From Paenibacillus hemerocallicola (GTDB taxonomy: Bacteria; Bacillota; Bacilli; Paenibacillales; NBRC-103111): 64,000 nt of DNA. The position numbers were made by a program, and so were the translations under genes. Below the pieces are notes generated by a model that saw nothing but the letters and a program-made list of their open reading frames with translations, was not told the origin of the DNA and made no database searches. Numbering within the stretch: the first letter of the stretch is position 1; every line of letters begins with the position of its first letter. The DNA lies in NCBI RefSeq assembly GCF_006265175.1, contig NZ_VDCQ01000021.1:62001-126000 (forward strand), written 5' to 3'. Positions 45,424 to 55,104 of the stretch are shown piece after piece.

Positions 45424-47739
45424 ATGATCCGCCGCCGCAAAAGCGTATTTCTGACCTTATGGTTATCGTACATCCTCATCCTGATCATTCCGGTGACGGT
45501 ATCCGCCATCCTGTATACGAATATGGAGAACACGATGGTCCAGAACGCGAGCCGGTCGAATCTGGCGATGCTGGAGCAGGTGCGCCAAATCGTGGACAAC
45601 CATCTGCAGGAGATCGATCAGATGACCGTGCAGATCGCCACGCATCCGAAGCTGCAGACGTTATGGACGATCGAGGAGAGCGAGAAATATATCCAATATG
45701 ACGAAGCGGTCAAGGCGCTCAAAAACATCCGCAGCGGGACCGGGTTCGTCAACGACTTCTACATCCATTTGCGCAAACAGGACGTCATTCTTTCCCCTAC
45801 GCTGAAAACCGATACCGATACCTTCTTCACCCAGCTGTACCCTTACGAGAGCAAAAGTCTCGAGCAGATCCGTTCGGAGCTGCTGTCGGGCTACCATTTC
45901 AAAACGTTTTGGCCCGTTACCGGCATCAAGGACAATTCCAATTCCAAGAAAGTGATCCAAACAGCCGTTTCGCTGCCTCTCGGGGAGAACGAAAACGTGT
46001 GGGGGACGCTGGTTATGAATATCGAGGACCAGCAAATATTCAACCTGCTGAAGCAAATCGAGTGGGCGGGCAGCGGCCAGATGTACATTATTGACGACAA
46101 CGGTCGAGTGATTTTGTCTACGACCGGCGGGTTCGATCTGCCAGGCGGCTTGTTCGAAGAAATCGTATCGGACAGCGGGTATCGGAAGTACCGGGCGGAA
46201 GGCGTCGAAAGCATCTTGTCCCATACGACCGGACAAAGCGGCTGGAAATATGTGTCGCTTGTGCCGGAGAAGGTTTTGCTGGAGCGCGTCAATGAAGTCA
46301 AATCATGGGCGCTCACGCTGCTCGGACTCGCCATTGCGGCGGGAGCGATAGTCGCCTATTGGATGGCTTACCGAAGCTACAGCCCGATCCGCGATATGAT
46401 GGTGGCCATTATGAACGGGAAGCAGGCGGCGGACAAGCCGTTGCTCGTCAACGAATACGAATTCATCAAGACGTCGATCGCCGAGACGCTGGCGGAAGGC
46501 AAAGAGATGAAGCAGAAGCTGGAGGGGCACATTCCCGTCGTGCGCACCTATTTTTTGTCGCGGCTGTTGAAGGGACAGGCCGATGCGGAAGCGCTGGAGG
46601 AGCAGTCTCTCCAATTCATGGGCGTCCGTTTTCCCCACGAGTACGTATGCGTCGTGCTGATCGAGGTGGACGAAAGCAGCGAATTTATCCGCGACGGGAG
46701 CGAACGGGAATGGGCGCTTGCACGGTTTATTTTGTTCAATACGAGCAGCGAGCTGATCGGAGAGCGCGGCTACGTAACCGAGACGGAACGCAACCGGCTG
46801 GCGCTGCTGCTCAACGTTCCGGATGCGGAAGACGAGACGAAGCGGGAGCGTGACGGGATGCTCGAGCAGCTGAAGCGTCTGATCGAGGAACGGTTCCGGA
46901 TGAACATATCGATCGGCATCAGCTCGATCCGCTCCGGGGTCGCCGAGACCGGCCGCTGCTACGGGGAGGCGCTGAATGCGTTGGATTACCGGATTATCCA
47001 CGGCGTCAGCTCGGTCATTCATTTCGAGCAGATCGGCGAAATGGAACGCGCGTATTACCATTATCCGATCGAAACGGAAGCCCAGCTCATGAATGTTATG
47101 AAAAGCGGGGAATACGAGGAAGCGGTCCGCTTGCTGGACGAGCTGTACGAGCGAAACGTAGCTACCCACGGCATGACGCCCGAGATGGGCAAGACGCTGT
47201 TTTTCGACCTGCTCAGCACGATGCTGAAGGTGATGAATGCGCTCAAGCTGGACGAGAAACGGTTGTTCGGGAACGCTCCCGATCCGGTCAAGCTTATATT
47301 TAACAGCAAATCGGCGGAAGATATGCATAGCAAGATCAAAGGCATATGCAGCGCCATCTGCCACAGCGTCCGGGAAGCGCGAACCGACCAGACGGGACGG
47401 CTCAACGAACGGCTGAGGCGTTATATCGAGGACAATTACGCGGACAACGCGTTAAGCCTGACCTCCATCGCCGATCATTTCGGCATGACTCCGCAGTACG
47501 TATCCGGACTGTTCAAGAAGCAGAACGGCGTCAATTTGACCGACTTTATGGTTGAGGTCCGGCTGCGGGAAGCGAAGCGGCTGCTTGGCGATCCGCGCCT
47601 GACCGTGCTGCAGGTCGCTCAGCAGGTAGGGTATGCGACCGATATCGGCTTTATCCGGGTGTTCAAAAAAGTGGAAGGCATTACCCCCGGAAAATACCGC
47701 GAAACGTTGCTGCAAGCGGCCGAGATGAAGGACGGTTAG
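45424..47739 (+). CDS. Membrane-bound AraC-type regulator (two-helix sensor plus AraC DNA-binding domain)
   Basis: 771 residues, similar in layout to the paralog at 27492. Helix 1 (about 10-31: LTLWLSYILILIIPVTVSAILY) and helix 2 (about 294-315: LTLLGLAIAAGAIVAYWMAY) flank an extracellular sensor region. The AraC domain is at about 668-770: SLTSIADHFGMTPQYVSGLFKK and VLQVAQQVGYATDIGFIRVFKK. The ATG at 45424 was chosen because GGGAGG is 10 bases upstream; the ATG at 45415 abuts the site. The gene is 143 bases before an LplABC importer and presumably senses a glycan product and drives that operon. Confidence 0.9.
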   Translation: MIRRRKSVFLTLWLSYILILIIPVTVSAILYTNMENTMVQNASRSNLAMLEQVRQIVDNHLQEIDQMTVQIATHPKLQTLWTIEESEKYIQYDEAVKALKNIRSGTGFVNDFYIHLRKQDVILSPTLKTDTDTFFTQLYPYESKSLEQIRSELLSGYHFKTFWPVTGIKDNSNSKKVIQTAVSLPLGENENVWGTLVMNIEDQQIFNLLKQIEWAGSGQMYIIDDNGRVILSTTGGFDLPGGLFEEIVSDSGYRKYRAEGVESILSHTTGQSGWKYVSLVPEKVLLERVNEVKSWALTLLGLAIAAGAIVAYWMAYRSYSPIRDMMVAIMNGKQAADKPLLVNEYEFIKTSIAETLAEGKEMKQKLEGHIPVVRTYFLSRLLKGQADAEALEEQSLQFMGVRFPHEYVCVVLIEVDESSEFIRDGSEREWALARFILFNTSSELIGERGYVTETERNRLALLLNVPDAEDETKRERDGMLEQLKRLIEERFRMNISIGISSIRSGVAETGRCYGEALNALDYRIIHGVSSVIHFEQIGEMERAYYHYPIETEAQLMNVMKSGEYEEAVRLLDELYERNVATHGMTPEMGKTLFFDLLSTMLKVMNALKLDEKRLFGNAPDPVKLIFNSKSAEDMHSKIKGICSAICHSVREARTDQTGRLNERLRRYIEDNYADNALSLTSIADHFGMTPQYVSGLFKKQNGVNLTDFMVEVRLREAKRLLGDPRLTVLQVAQQVGYATDIGFIRVFKKVEGITPGKYRETLLQAAEMKDG

Positions 47740-47882
47740 GCCAGCTTAAAATCGGTTGGTGCCCGATATGAAGGGCGGTTTATGGTTGACGGCAACGGAT
47801 TGTAGGCATGCATCGCGAGTTCCTCTATAGTGGGGTTGTGGACGGAAACGCCCGCAATTACGAAAGGCATGGGAGGGTCAAC

Positions 47883-49511
47883 TTGGATATGGTCAAAAAA
47901 ATGAGAGTGCTTACATCTACGGCTGTGGTCGCATCCCTTATGGTCGTGCTGCTCGCGGCATGCGGCGGCAAGGAAGAATCGCCGAAAACGGCGGATCCGT
48001 CACCGGGGACCGGTACGGAAGCGAAGGAAGCGGCCTATCCGAAATCGCTTACTTATTGGGTATCGTTGAATCCCAACGCGGCCGCCACGATGAAATCCTA
48101 CAATGAAATAGCCGCCTATAAAGAATTGGAGAAAAAAACCGGGACGAAGGTCGAATTCCAGCATCCGCCGGTCGGTCAGGAGAAGGACCAGTTCAACCTG
48201 ATGCTCGCTTCCGGCAAGCTGCCCGACGTTATCGAGTACGGCTGGAACGCCGCGCCGAAGGGCGCCGACAGCCTCATTAAAGAGAAGCGCATTATCCGGC
48301 TGAACGAACTGATCGAGAAGCATGCGCCCAACTTGTCCAAGGTGCTGAAGGACAATCCGAGCTTCCGCAAGCTCATTACGACCGACGAAGGCAACATTTA
48401 CGCGATGCCGTTCCTGCTCGGCGACGAGATGCTGGCTGTCGTCAACGGTCCGGTGCTGCGCAAAGACTGGCTCGACAAATTGGATTTGAAGATGCCTACC
48501 ACGATTTCCGAGTGGGAAACGGTATTGACCGCCTTCCGCGACAAAGATCCGAACGGCAACAACAAGAAGGACGAGATCCCGTATTTCTTCTCGATTGCCG
48601 ATCTGGATTACAACCATCTGTTCGTCGGGGCATGGGGTATCACCTCCGATTTTTATAACGAAAACGGCAAAATCAAATACGGACCGATCGAGCCGCAGTT
48701 CAAAGAATTTTTGGCCACTATGGCCAAATGGTACAAGGACGGCTTGATCGACAAGGATTACACGACCACGGACGCGAAGCTGAAGGACGCCAAGGTGACG
48801 AACAACCAGCTCGGCTCGTTGTCCACTTATCCGGGCAGCGGCATTTCCCGCTACTCGCTGCTCGTCCAGCCGACTACGCCGAGCTTCAAGCTCGCCGGAG
48901 CGCCTTATCCGGGTCTGAAGTCGGGAGACAAGCCGCTCGGACAATATACGATGCCGTTTACGGGAATCGGCGCGGCCATATCGGCGTCGGCGGCGAACCC
49001 GGAGCAAATCGTCAAATGGCTCGACTATAAGTACGGTCAGGAAGGTCATCTGTTGTTCAATTTCGGGATCGAAGGCGAAAGCTACAAGCTGGATAACGGC
49101 TACCCGAAATATACCGATGCGATTATGAACAATCCGGATAAGATGCCGATCACGCAGGCTATGGCCAAATATTTCATCGCCAGCTGGAGCGGCCCGATCG
49201 TCCAGGACAAGCGGTACATCGAGCAATACTTCACGATGCCGGAGCAGCGCGAGGCGGCCCAGACATGGGCGAAGGCCGAGCATGCCAAGCAAATGCCGCC
49301 GATTACGCTCACGGCGGAGGAAAGCTCGAAGACGGCTTCGATCATGAACGACGTGAAAACGTATCGCGACGAGATGATCAACAAATTCATTATGGGCGCC
49401 GAGCCGATCGACAACTTCGACAAGTTCGTGCAGACGATCAAGAGCATGGGTATCGACGAAGCGATCAAAGCGCGTCAAGCGGCCTTGGAACGTTACAACA
49501 ACCGGAAATAA
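47883..49511 (+). CDS. Extracellular solute-binding protein, LplA-type (lipoprotein)
   Basis: 542 residues if it starts at TTG 47883, with GGGAGGG 6 bases upstream; ATG at 47889 is the alternative. The signal ends at lipobox LAAC followed by GGKEESPKTAD. It belongs to the same LplA/YtcQ group as the protein at 31841: PDVIEYGWNAAPKG, LNELIEKHAPNLSKVL, FRDKDPNGNNKKDEIPYFF (a calcium-binding-like D-x-N-x-N loop, typical of this group), and the end MGAEPIDNFDKFVQTIKSMG. It is first in a binding protein-permease-permease operon. The ligand is probably an oligosaccharide. Confidence 0.92.
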   Translation: MDMVKKMRVLTSTAVVASLMVVLLAACGGKEESPKTADPSPGTGTEAKEAAYPKSLTYWVSLNPNAAATMKSYNEIAAYKELEKKTGTKVEFQHPPVGQEKDQFNLMLASGKLPDVIEYGWNAAPKGADSLIKEKRIIRLNELIEKHAPNLSKVLKDNPSFRKLITTDEGNIYAMPFLLGDEMLAVVNGPVLRKDWLDKLDLKMPTTISEWETVLTAFRDKDPNGNNKKDEIPYFFSIADLDYNHLFVGAWGITSDFYNENGKIKYGPIEPQFKEFLATMAKWYKDGLIDKDYTTTDAKLKDAKVTNNQLGSLSTYPGSGISRYSLLVQPTTPSFKLAGAPYPGLKSGDKPLGQYTMPFTGIGAAISASAANPEQIVKWLDYKYGQEGHLLFNFGIEGESYKLDNGYPKYTDAIMNNPDKMPITQAMAKYFIASWSGPIVQDKRYIEQYFTMPEQREAAQTWAKAEHAKQMPPITLTAEESSKTASIMNDVKTYRDEMINKFIMGAEPIDNFDKFVQTIKSMGIDEAIKARQAALERYNNRK

Positions 49512-49607
49512 CGCCGCGAGATTTCGGTGCGGGGAGGCAAGCCTTCCCCGCTGCCGAACTTCCCGCCTCTTTATGATACAAAATGGATCAAAAAAGGAGG
49601 GCCCAAC

Positions 49608-50573
49608 ATGTCCGTCATGCTGAAGAAACAGTCCGGCCCCCCGAAGCCGGCGGTCGATAAAAACAGCTTCAAGTACCGTTCGCTTCGCGACCTGCGGATC
49701 AACAAGTATGTGTACTTGATGCTCGTGCCCGTAATCGCTTATTACGTCATATTTTACTATGTGCCGATGTACGGTCTGCAGATCGCGTTCAAGGATTATT
49801 CGCCGGGTCTCGGCATGTGGAACAGCGAATGGGTCGGCTTCCGCCATTTTGAGAGTTTTTTCGACAGCTACTACTTCTGGAGACTGCTGCGCAATACGCT
49901 GCTGCTCAGCTTATACGAGCTGCTGTTCGGTTTTCCCGCCTCGATTATTTTGGCGCTGCTGCTGAACGAGCTGCGGAGCAACGTCTTGAAGAGGTTCGTC
50001 CAAACCGTCACGTACATGCCCCATTTCATCTCCATTGTCGTCATCTCCGGCATGCTGGTCGATTTTCTGGCCAGGGACGGTTTGATCAACAACGTATTGG
50101 GCTTGTTCGGCGTCGAGCCGGTCGCCTACTTGGGAGAAAGCAGTTGGTTCCGGACGATCTTCATCTCCTCGAACATATGGCAAAGCGTCGGCTGGGGATC
50201 GATCATCTATTTGTCGGCGATGTCCGGCATCGATCCGTCGCTGTACGAAGCATCCAGGGTCGACGGGGCGAGCCGTTGGAAGCAAATGCTGCACGTCACG
50301 CTGCCCGGCATTATGCCTACGGTCGTCATCCTGCTCATCCTGCAAATCGGCAGCTTCATGACGGTCGGCACGGATAAAATATTGCTGCTGTACAACAGTA
50401 CGACGTACGAGACGGCAGACGTCATCGGTACGTTCGTATACCGCAAAGGGATTTTGGAATCCGACTTCAGCTACAGCGCCGCGGTCGGCCTGTTCAACTC
50501 GATCATCAACTTCGCGCTGCTCGTGCTGGCCAATGCGATAAGCCGGCGGACTAGCGACAACAAGCTTTGGTAA
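49608..50573 (+). CDS. ABC transporter permease, LplB-type (carbohydrate importer)
   Basis: 321 residues, six membrane helices after a hydrophilic N-terminal 40 residues (KKQSGPPKPAVDKNSFKYRS). Motifs VPMYGLQIAFKDYSPGLGM and EASRVDGASRWKQMLHVTLPG (EAA loop) are typical. AAAGGAGGG precedes the ATG at 49608. It follows the binding protein by 96 bases and the second permease by 13 bases comes next. It forms the membrane channel of the importer with the LplC-type subunit. Confidence 0.92.
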   Translation: MSVMLKKQSGPPKPAVDKNSFKYRSLRDLRINKYVYLMLVPVIAYYVIFYYVPMYGLQIAFKDYSPGLGMWNSEWVGFRHFESFFDSYYFWRLLRNTLLLSLYELLFGFPASIILALLLNELRSNVLKRFVQTVTYMPHFISIVVISGMLVDFLARDGLINNVLGLFGVEPVAYLGESSWFRTIFISSNIWQSVGWGSIIYLSAMSGIDPSLYEASRVDGASRWKQMLHVTLPGIMPTVVILLILQIGSFMTVGTDKILLLYNSTTYETADVIGTFVYRKGILESDFSYSAAVGLFNSIINFALLVLANAISRRTSDNKLW

Positions 50574-50586
50574 GGGGGCGGAACTC

Positions 50587-51468
50587 ATGGTGATCAAACG
50601 AAGCTTTGGGGAACGTCTCTTCGACGGCGCGAACGTCATCTTCCTGATCATGCTGTCCGTCGTTACGATTTATCCGTTCCTGTATGTCCTGTTCGCCTCG
50701 CTCAGCGATCCGGCTTGGGTCGTGCAAATGCGCGGGCTGATCTGGTACCCGAAGGACATTACGCTGGAGGCGTACAAGCTCGTATTCGCCAATCCGGCGA
50801 TTTTGACCGGATATGCCAACACGCTGTTTTACGTCATCGTCGGGACGGCGCTCAATATTTTGATGACCTCGCTCGGGGCTTACGCACTGTCCAGGGAGAG
50901 CGTCATGTGGAAAAACCCGATCATGTTCCTGATCGTGTTTACGATGTTTTTTAACGGCGGACTCATTCCGACCTATTTGCTCGTCAACAATTTGGGCTTG
51001 CTGGACAGCCGGTGGGCTCTGATAATTCCGAGCGCCATGAGCGCGTATAACCTGATCATTATGCGGACGTCGTTCCAAGGCATCCCGGTCAGCCTCGAGG
51101 AGTCGGCCAAGCTGGACGGCGCGAACGATTTCACCGTTCTGTTCCGGATCGTGCTGCCGCTGTCGATGCCGGTCGTGGCGGTCATGATTTTGTTCTACGG
51201 CGTCGGCCACTGGAACAGCTGGTTTAACGCCCTGATCTACTTGCGTACCCGGGATCTGTATCCGCTGCAGCTGATCCTCCGGGAAATATTGATTACGAAC
51301 AGCACGGATTCGATGATGACCGGCGTCGGGGGCGCGGACAAAATGCCGATCGGCGAGACGATCAAGTATGCGACGATTATCGTGGCGACGATACCGATTC
51401 TGCTGCTGTACCCGTTCCTGCAAAAATATTTTGTGAAAGGCGTAATGATCGGAGCGATCAAGGGCTAA
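50587..51468 (+). CDS. ABC transporter permease, LplC-type (carbohydrate importer)
   Basis: 293 residues, six membrane helices. It contains FYGVGHWNSWFNALIYLR, the EAA motif EESAKLDGANDFTVLFRIVLP, and the C-terminal LYPFLQKYFVKGVMIGAIKG, almost the same end as its counterpart at 30903. GGGGGCGG lies before the ATG. It ends the LplABC operon; a terminator follows about 80 bases on. Confidence 0.92.
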   Translation: MVIKRSFGERLFDGANVIFLIMLSVVTIYPFLYVLFASLSDPAWVVQMRGLIWYPKDITLEAYKLVFANPAILTGYANTLFYVIVGTALNILMTSLGAYALSRESVMWKNPIMFLIVFTMFFNGGLIPTYLLVNNLGLLDSRWALIIPSAMSAYNLIIMRTSFQGIPVSLEESAKLDGANDFTVLFRIVLPLSMPVVAVMILFYGVGHWNSWFNALIYLRTRDLYPLQLILREILITNSTDSMMTGVGGADKMPIGETIKYATIIVATIPILLLYPFLQKYFVKGVMIGAIKG

Positions 51469-51547
51469 TTGCTCCCTATACGGCCAGTGCGGAATAAAGC
51501 TCATTCTGGATCCGCAACAATCGTATCCGACATCGCCGACATCCGAG

Positions 51548-51573
51548 AAAAGCTCCGTGGGGGAGCTTTTTTT
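51548..51573 (+). terminator. Rho-independent terminator after the importer operon
   Basis: AAAAGCTCC (51548-51556) pairs with GGAGCTTTT (51562-51570), loop 5, inside a T-run reaching 51573. Confidence 0.8.
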
Positions 51574-51796
51574 GTCCTCCCTCCCGCGCCGCGGCCCGGC
51601 GGCAACTGGATGCAAGGGAAGTCGATCGAAATTAGAGGAGGCTTGATGATGGGGAAAAGTCGTTTGCCCGACTGCTCCGGCACTTCGTAAATCGAAGGGT
51701 CGGAGCTTTCGTACGTTTGCGAATTGATTCGCGGCGGCAAAGGGATGTAAGATGGAGAGGAAAAATCGATCGGATTCGACGGGAGAGGAGCAGGCG

Positions 51797-53230
51797 ATGC
51801 AAGCTTTCGCAACAACACCCGGGGAGCGGACCTTATCCAGGCTCCTGGCCTTATTGGGCATTCTGCTGTTCGGCTGGATGCTTTGGTATTCGAGCGCGAA
51901 TACCGCAACCCATTTCATCTCGGATTGGTCTGTCCCGCTGCTTGTGCTCGCCTCAGTCGCGGCGGCGCTGCCGCTGGCAAAGGCGCTTGGCCGATATGGG
52001 GGCGGAAGAACGTTTATGGTCGCACTCCTGCTGCTCGTCGCAGCGCCGCGTATCGTCTGGATCGCCGCGGTCGATACGGCTCCCGTCTCCGATTTCCTCG
52101 ATATGCATTCCGCGGCACTCAGCGCCGCGGCCGGAGACTTCTCCTTCGGCGAGAACGAGTATTTCTCCCGCTGGGCGTACCAGCTCGGCTTTACGTTTTA
52201 CGAGGCGCTAGCGATCAAGCTGTTCGGCGGCTCTTTGATTGTCCTTAAGCTGCTGAACGTCCTGTTTCAGGCCGGAACGGCCGTGGTCCTGTACAAGTGC
52301 GCCGTCCGCGCCTTCGGCGAGACGTGCGGTAGAGCCGCCGCGCTTATGTATGCGGTCTACGTTCCGAATATTATCATGTGCTCGGTGCTGACGAATCAGC
52401 ATATTTCCGTATTTTTTTACTTTCTCGCCCTGTATGTTCTGATTCGCAAAAGGTTCGTCGGCAAATCCGATTGGCTGCTCGTGGGCCTGTGCATCGGCTT
52501 CGGCAACCTGATGAGGCCGCTCGGCAGCTTCTTCTTGCTCGGCGTTCTCGCTTACGCGGCCTTTTTCTTGCTCGCGCCCCGCATCCGCGAACGCAGCTGG
52601 CCCGCTCTCGCCGCCAAATGCGTCGGCGTGCTGGCCGTATACTGGCTCGTCCAGCAGGCGGCCAGCTTCGCCTTGGTGCAGGGGGGAGTCACTCCGTATC
52701 CGTTATCGAACCGCGAGCCGTACTGGAAGTTCATGATCGGGCTGAACCCGGCGACGAACGGAGGCTGGTCGTACGACGATACGGTGTATGTGCTGCAATA
52801 CCCGCCCGGCGAGGAACGGAACCGCGTCGAGCTGGAGCTGCTGAAGAAGCGTTTGGAGGACAAGCGGCAGGTTGGGGCGTTATTCGCAAGCAAGACGAAA
52901 GCGATGTGGGGAGACGAGGATTCGGCCCCGATGTGGAGCTTGCCGGACATGGATCGGCCCGAGCTGGTCAAGCGGCTCGTACAGACCGAGCGGATCCAGT
53001 ATGTGCTTATGGCCTTTTTCGGCTTGGTCGCCATGACGGTGATCGCCTGGCGGGGAGCGACGGGGGAGGCTTCGTTGTTTCTGCTGCTGCTGCTCGGCTA
53101 TGCGGCGCTGCACGTCGTCATCGAGGTTCAGACGCGGTACCGGTTCGATATATGGCCTTGCGCCATCATTCTGCAAAGCTTCGGAATCTATGCGCTGCTC
53201 GGCTTGTTCAGACGCAAAGGAGGCGTTTAG
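51797..53230 (+). CDS. Membrane glycosyltransferase (PMT/ArnT-like, GT83/39 type fold)
   Basis: 477 residues with about ten to twelve membrane helices. The early loop contains DFLDMHSAALSAAAGD, a conserved acidic region as in protein O-mannosyltransferases and ArnT-type enzymes; EYFSRWAYQLGFTFYEALAIKLFGG follows. The C-terminal EVQTRYRFDIWPCAIILQ is a further family sign. The ATG at 51797 has GAGGAGC before it; 51752 is an alternative start with AAAGGG. The stop is 3 bases before the response regulator start, so it is probably cotranscribed with bceRS. Transfer of a lipid-linked sugar to a cell-surface acceptor is inferred. Confidence 0.8.
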   Translation: MQAFATTPGERTLSRLLALLGILLFGWMLWYSSANTATHFISDWSVPLLVLASVAAALPLAKALGRYGGGRTFMVALLLLVAAPRIVWIAAVDTAPVSDFLDMHSAALSAAAGDFSFGENEYFSRWAYQLGFTFYEALAIKLFGGSLIVLKLLNVLFQAGTAVVLYKCAVRAFGETCGRAAALMYAVYVPNIIMCSVLTNQHISVFFYFLALYVLIRKRFVGKSDWLLVGLCIGFGNLMRPLGSFFLLGVLAYAAFFLLAPRIRERSWPALAAKCVGVLAVYWLVQQAASFALVQGGVTPYPLSNREPYWKFMIGLNPATNGGWSYDDTVYVLQYPPGEERNRVELELLKKRLEDKRQVGALFASKTKAMWGDEDSAPMWSLPDMDRPELVKRLVQTERIQYVLMAFFGLVAMTVIAWRGATGEASLFLLLLLGYAALHVVIEVQTRYRFDIWPCAIILQSFGIYALLGLFRRKGGV

Positions 53231-53233
53231 GCG

Positions 53234-53941
53234 TTGTATACAATCATGATCGTGGAGGACGACGACAAGATCGCGGCGATACTCGGCGATTATTTGGACA
53301 AATACGGGTATAAGCCGGTCCGCGTTACGGACTACCGCAACGTGAAGCAGGCGTTCGCGGAGCTTGCGCCCCATCTGGCCATTCTCGATATCAACCTTCC
53401 CCAATTCGACGGGTTTTACTGGTGCCGCCAAATCCGGACCCTGTCCAACGTCCCAATCTTGTTCTTGTCCGCACGGGTCGGGGAGATGGATCAGGTGATG
53501 GCGATCGAGAACGGGGGAGACGATTATATAACGAAGCCGTTTCACCTTGAAGTCGTCATGGCCAAAATCAAAAGCGCGCTGCGCAGAGCGTACGGGGAAT
53601 ACGCATCGATGCCGCAGACGGCGACGGACATCGTCGATGTGGACGGGCTGACGCTCGACCGGAGCAAAGGGACGCTGGAATGGAACGGGCGGAAAACGGA
53701 CTTGAGCCGCAACGAATCGAGACTCGCCGAAGCGCTGATGCGGCAGGCGGGGCAAATCGCGACGAGGGAACAGCTGCTGGAAGCGCTCTGGGACGACGTG
53801 ACGTTCGTCGACGACAACACGCTGACCGTCAACGTGACGAGGGTGCGCAAGAAGCTGGAGGAGCTCGGGATCGACCGGGCGATCGATACGGTCCGCGGGC
53901 AAGGCTACCGGCTGCTCGTAACGTGGAGGGATGCGCCGTGA
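53234..53941 (+). CDS. Response regulator of the BceR type (OmpR family)
   Basis: 235 residues. Receiver domain: acidic pair ED at 8-10, phosphorylated Asp52 (LAILDINLP), Ser79 and Lys101 (DDYITKPF). OmpR/PhoB winged helix at about 130-232 (LSRNESRLAEALMRQAG, LTVNVTRVRKKLEELG, GQGYRLL). The start is TTG at 53234 with GGAGG 10 bases before it. The sequence pattern (GGDDYITKPFHLEVVMAKI) resembles BceR-type regulators of bacitracin and antimicrobial peptide sensing. It overlaps the histidine kinase by 4 bases (GTGA). Confidence 0.92.
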   Translation: MYTIMIVEDDDKIAAILGDYLDKYGYKPVRVTDYRNVKQAFAELAPHLAILDINLPQFDGFYWCRQIRTLSNVPILFLSARVGEMDQVMAIENGGDDYITKPFHLEVVMAKIKSALRRAYGEYASMPQTATDIVDVDGLTLDRSKGTLEWNGRKTDLSRNESRLAEALMRQAGQIATREQLLEALWDDVTFVDDNTLTVNVTRVRKKLEELGIDRAIDTVRGQGYRLLVTWRDAP

Positions 53942-55002
53942 CCTTCAAATCGTTTCTCGTCGACCGGATCGGCTATGTCGCGATCTATTTGTTCAATTTG
54001 CTGCTGGTCATGGTCGTCGTCGAGCTGGACCTGCGCGGACAGGACGCCGGGCTCGGCCGGGAAAACATGCTCTATATCGCGCTGCTGTCCGTTGTCGGAG
54101 TCGCCCTGTACCTGGTCGTCGACTACGTCCGAAGCCGTCCGTTTCACCGGCAGCTCGACAGCTTGGACGCCCCCGGCGCCGAACTCGAGAACGCGCTGAG
54201 GCTGCATGGCGCCGTGACGCGCGAGCAGCAGGCGATGCAGCGTCTCGTCGCCGACAGCTACGGCAAATATATGGAACGACTGGAGCAGTACAAGCAGCAG
54301 CAGGAGCACCATCAAACGTTCGTCCGCCAATGGGTCCATCAGATGAAGACGCCGGTATCCGTGATCGATCTGCTCGTCCAGCAGGCGGACCGGGGCGGGG
54401 GGGAGGAGACGAAAACGCTGCTCGCCAGCATCCAGGAGGAGAACGAGCGGCTCGCGCACGGCTTGGACATGATGCTCCATACGGCGAGGCTGGAGAAATT
54501 CGAGCTGGACGTTCACGTCAAGCGGGTAGAGCTGGTCCAAGCGATCCGCAGCGTGATCAACGAGCACAAAAAAGCGTGCATCCGCTACCGCATTTTTCCG
54601 AAAATCGAGGCCGGCGCCGAGGCGGTATGGGCGGAAACCGACGAGAAATGGATCGTATTCGTGCTGGGGCAGCTCGTCACGAACGCGATCAAATATTCGA
54701 AGCCGAAGGAAGGCGTCAAGACGCTGACCGTTACGGTACGGGAAACGGAAGACGAATGCAGAGTGATCGTGAAGGATGAAGGCATCGGGATCGCCGAACA
54801 GGACATGCCGCGTTTATTCGATGCATTTTTTACGGGAGAGAACGGGAGACGGGTGTCGGAATCGACGGGTATGGGGCTTTATTTGGCCAAACAAATTTGC
54901 AATAGGCTGGGGCATCGGCTCGAGGTGGCGTCCGTTCTGGGCGAAGGGACGTCGGTGACGCTGATCGTTCCGCGGCAGACGGTGATTCATTCATGGACTT
55001 GA
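53938..55002 (+). CDS. Intramembrane-sensing histidine kinase of the BceS type
   Basis: 354 residues. Two membrane helices (about 12-30 and 44-63) with a loop of only about 13 residues outside, typical of BceS-type kinases that sense through their ABC transporter. The dimerisation domain has QWVHQMKTPVSVI with phosphorylated His134. Kinase motifs are VTNAIKYSK (N-box), KDEGIGIAEQDMP (G1) and GMGLYLAKQI (G2). The start is GTG at 53938, overlapping the response regulator stop. The matching transporter BceAB follows after a small gene in opposite orientation. Confidence 0.92.
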   Translation: MTFKSFLVDRIGYVAIYLFNLLLVMVVVELDLRGQDAGLGRENMLYIALLSVVGVALYLVVDYVRSRPFHRQLDSLDAPGAELENALRLHGAVTREQQAMQRLVADSYGKYMERLEQYKQQQEHHQTFVRQWVHQMKTPVSVIDLLVQQADRGGGEETKTLLASIQEENERLAHGLDMMLHTARLEKFELDVHVKRVELVQAIRSVINEHKKACIRYRIFPKIEAGAEAVWAETDEKWIVFVLGQLVTNAIKYSKPKEGVKTLTVTVRETEDECRVIVKDEGIGIAEQDMPRLFDAFFTGENGRRVSESTGMGLYLAKQICNRLGHRLEVASVLGEGTSVTLIVPRQTVIHSWT

Positions 55003-55065
55003 GCCATAGTGCGGGCATGAGGGCAGGCGCCGCTGCGATTGAGGGAATTCTCCGGGTGGGATGGA

Positions 55066-55088
55066 CAAAAAGAGGGCATCCGCCCTCT
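55066..55088 (-). terminator. Rho-independent terminator for the minus-strand small gene
   Basis: On the minus strand GAGGGCGGATGCCCTC, a 6-bp stem with a 4-base loop (55072-55087), is followed by TTTTT. It lies 17 bases past the stop codon at 55105. Confidence 0.7.
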
Positions 55089-55104
55089 CGGAAATCGGCC
55101 CCCC

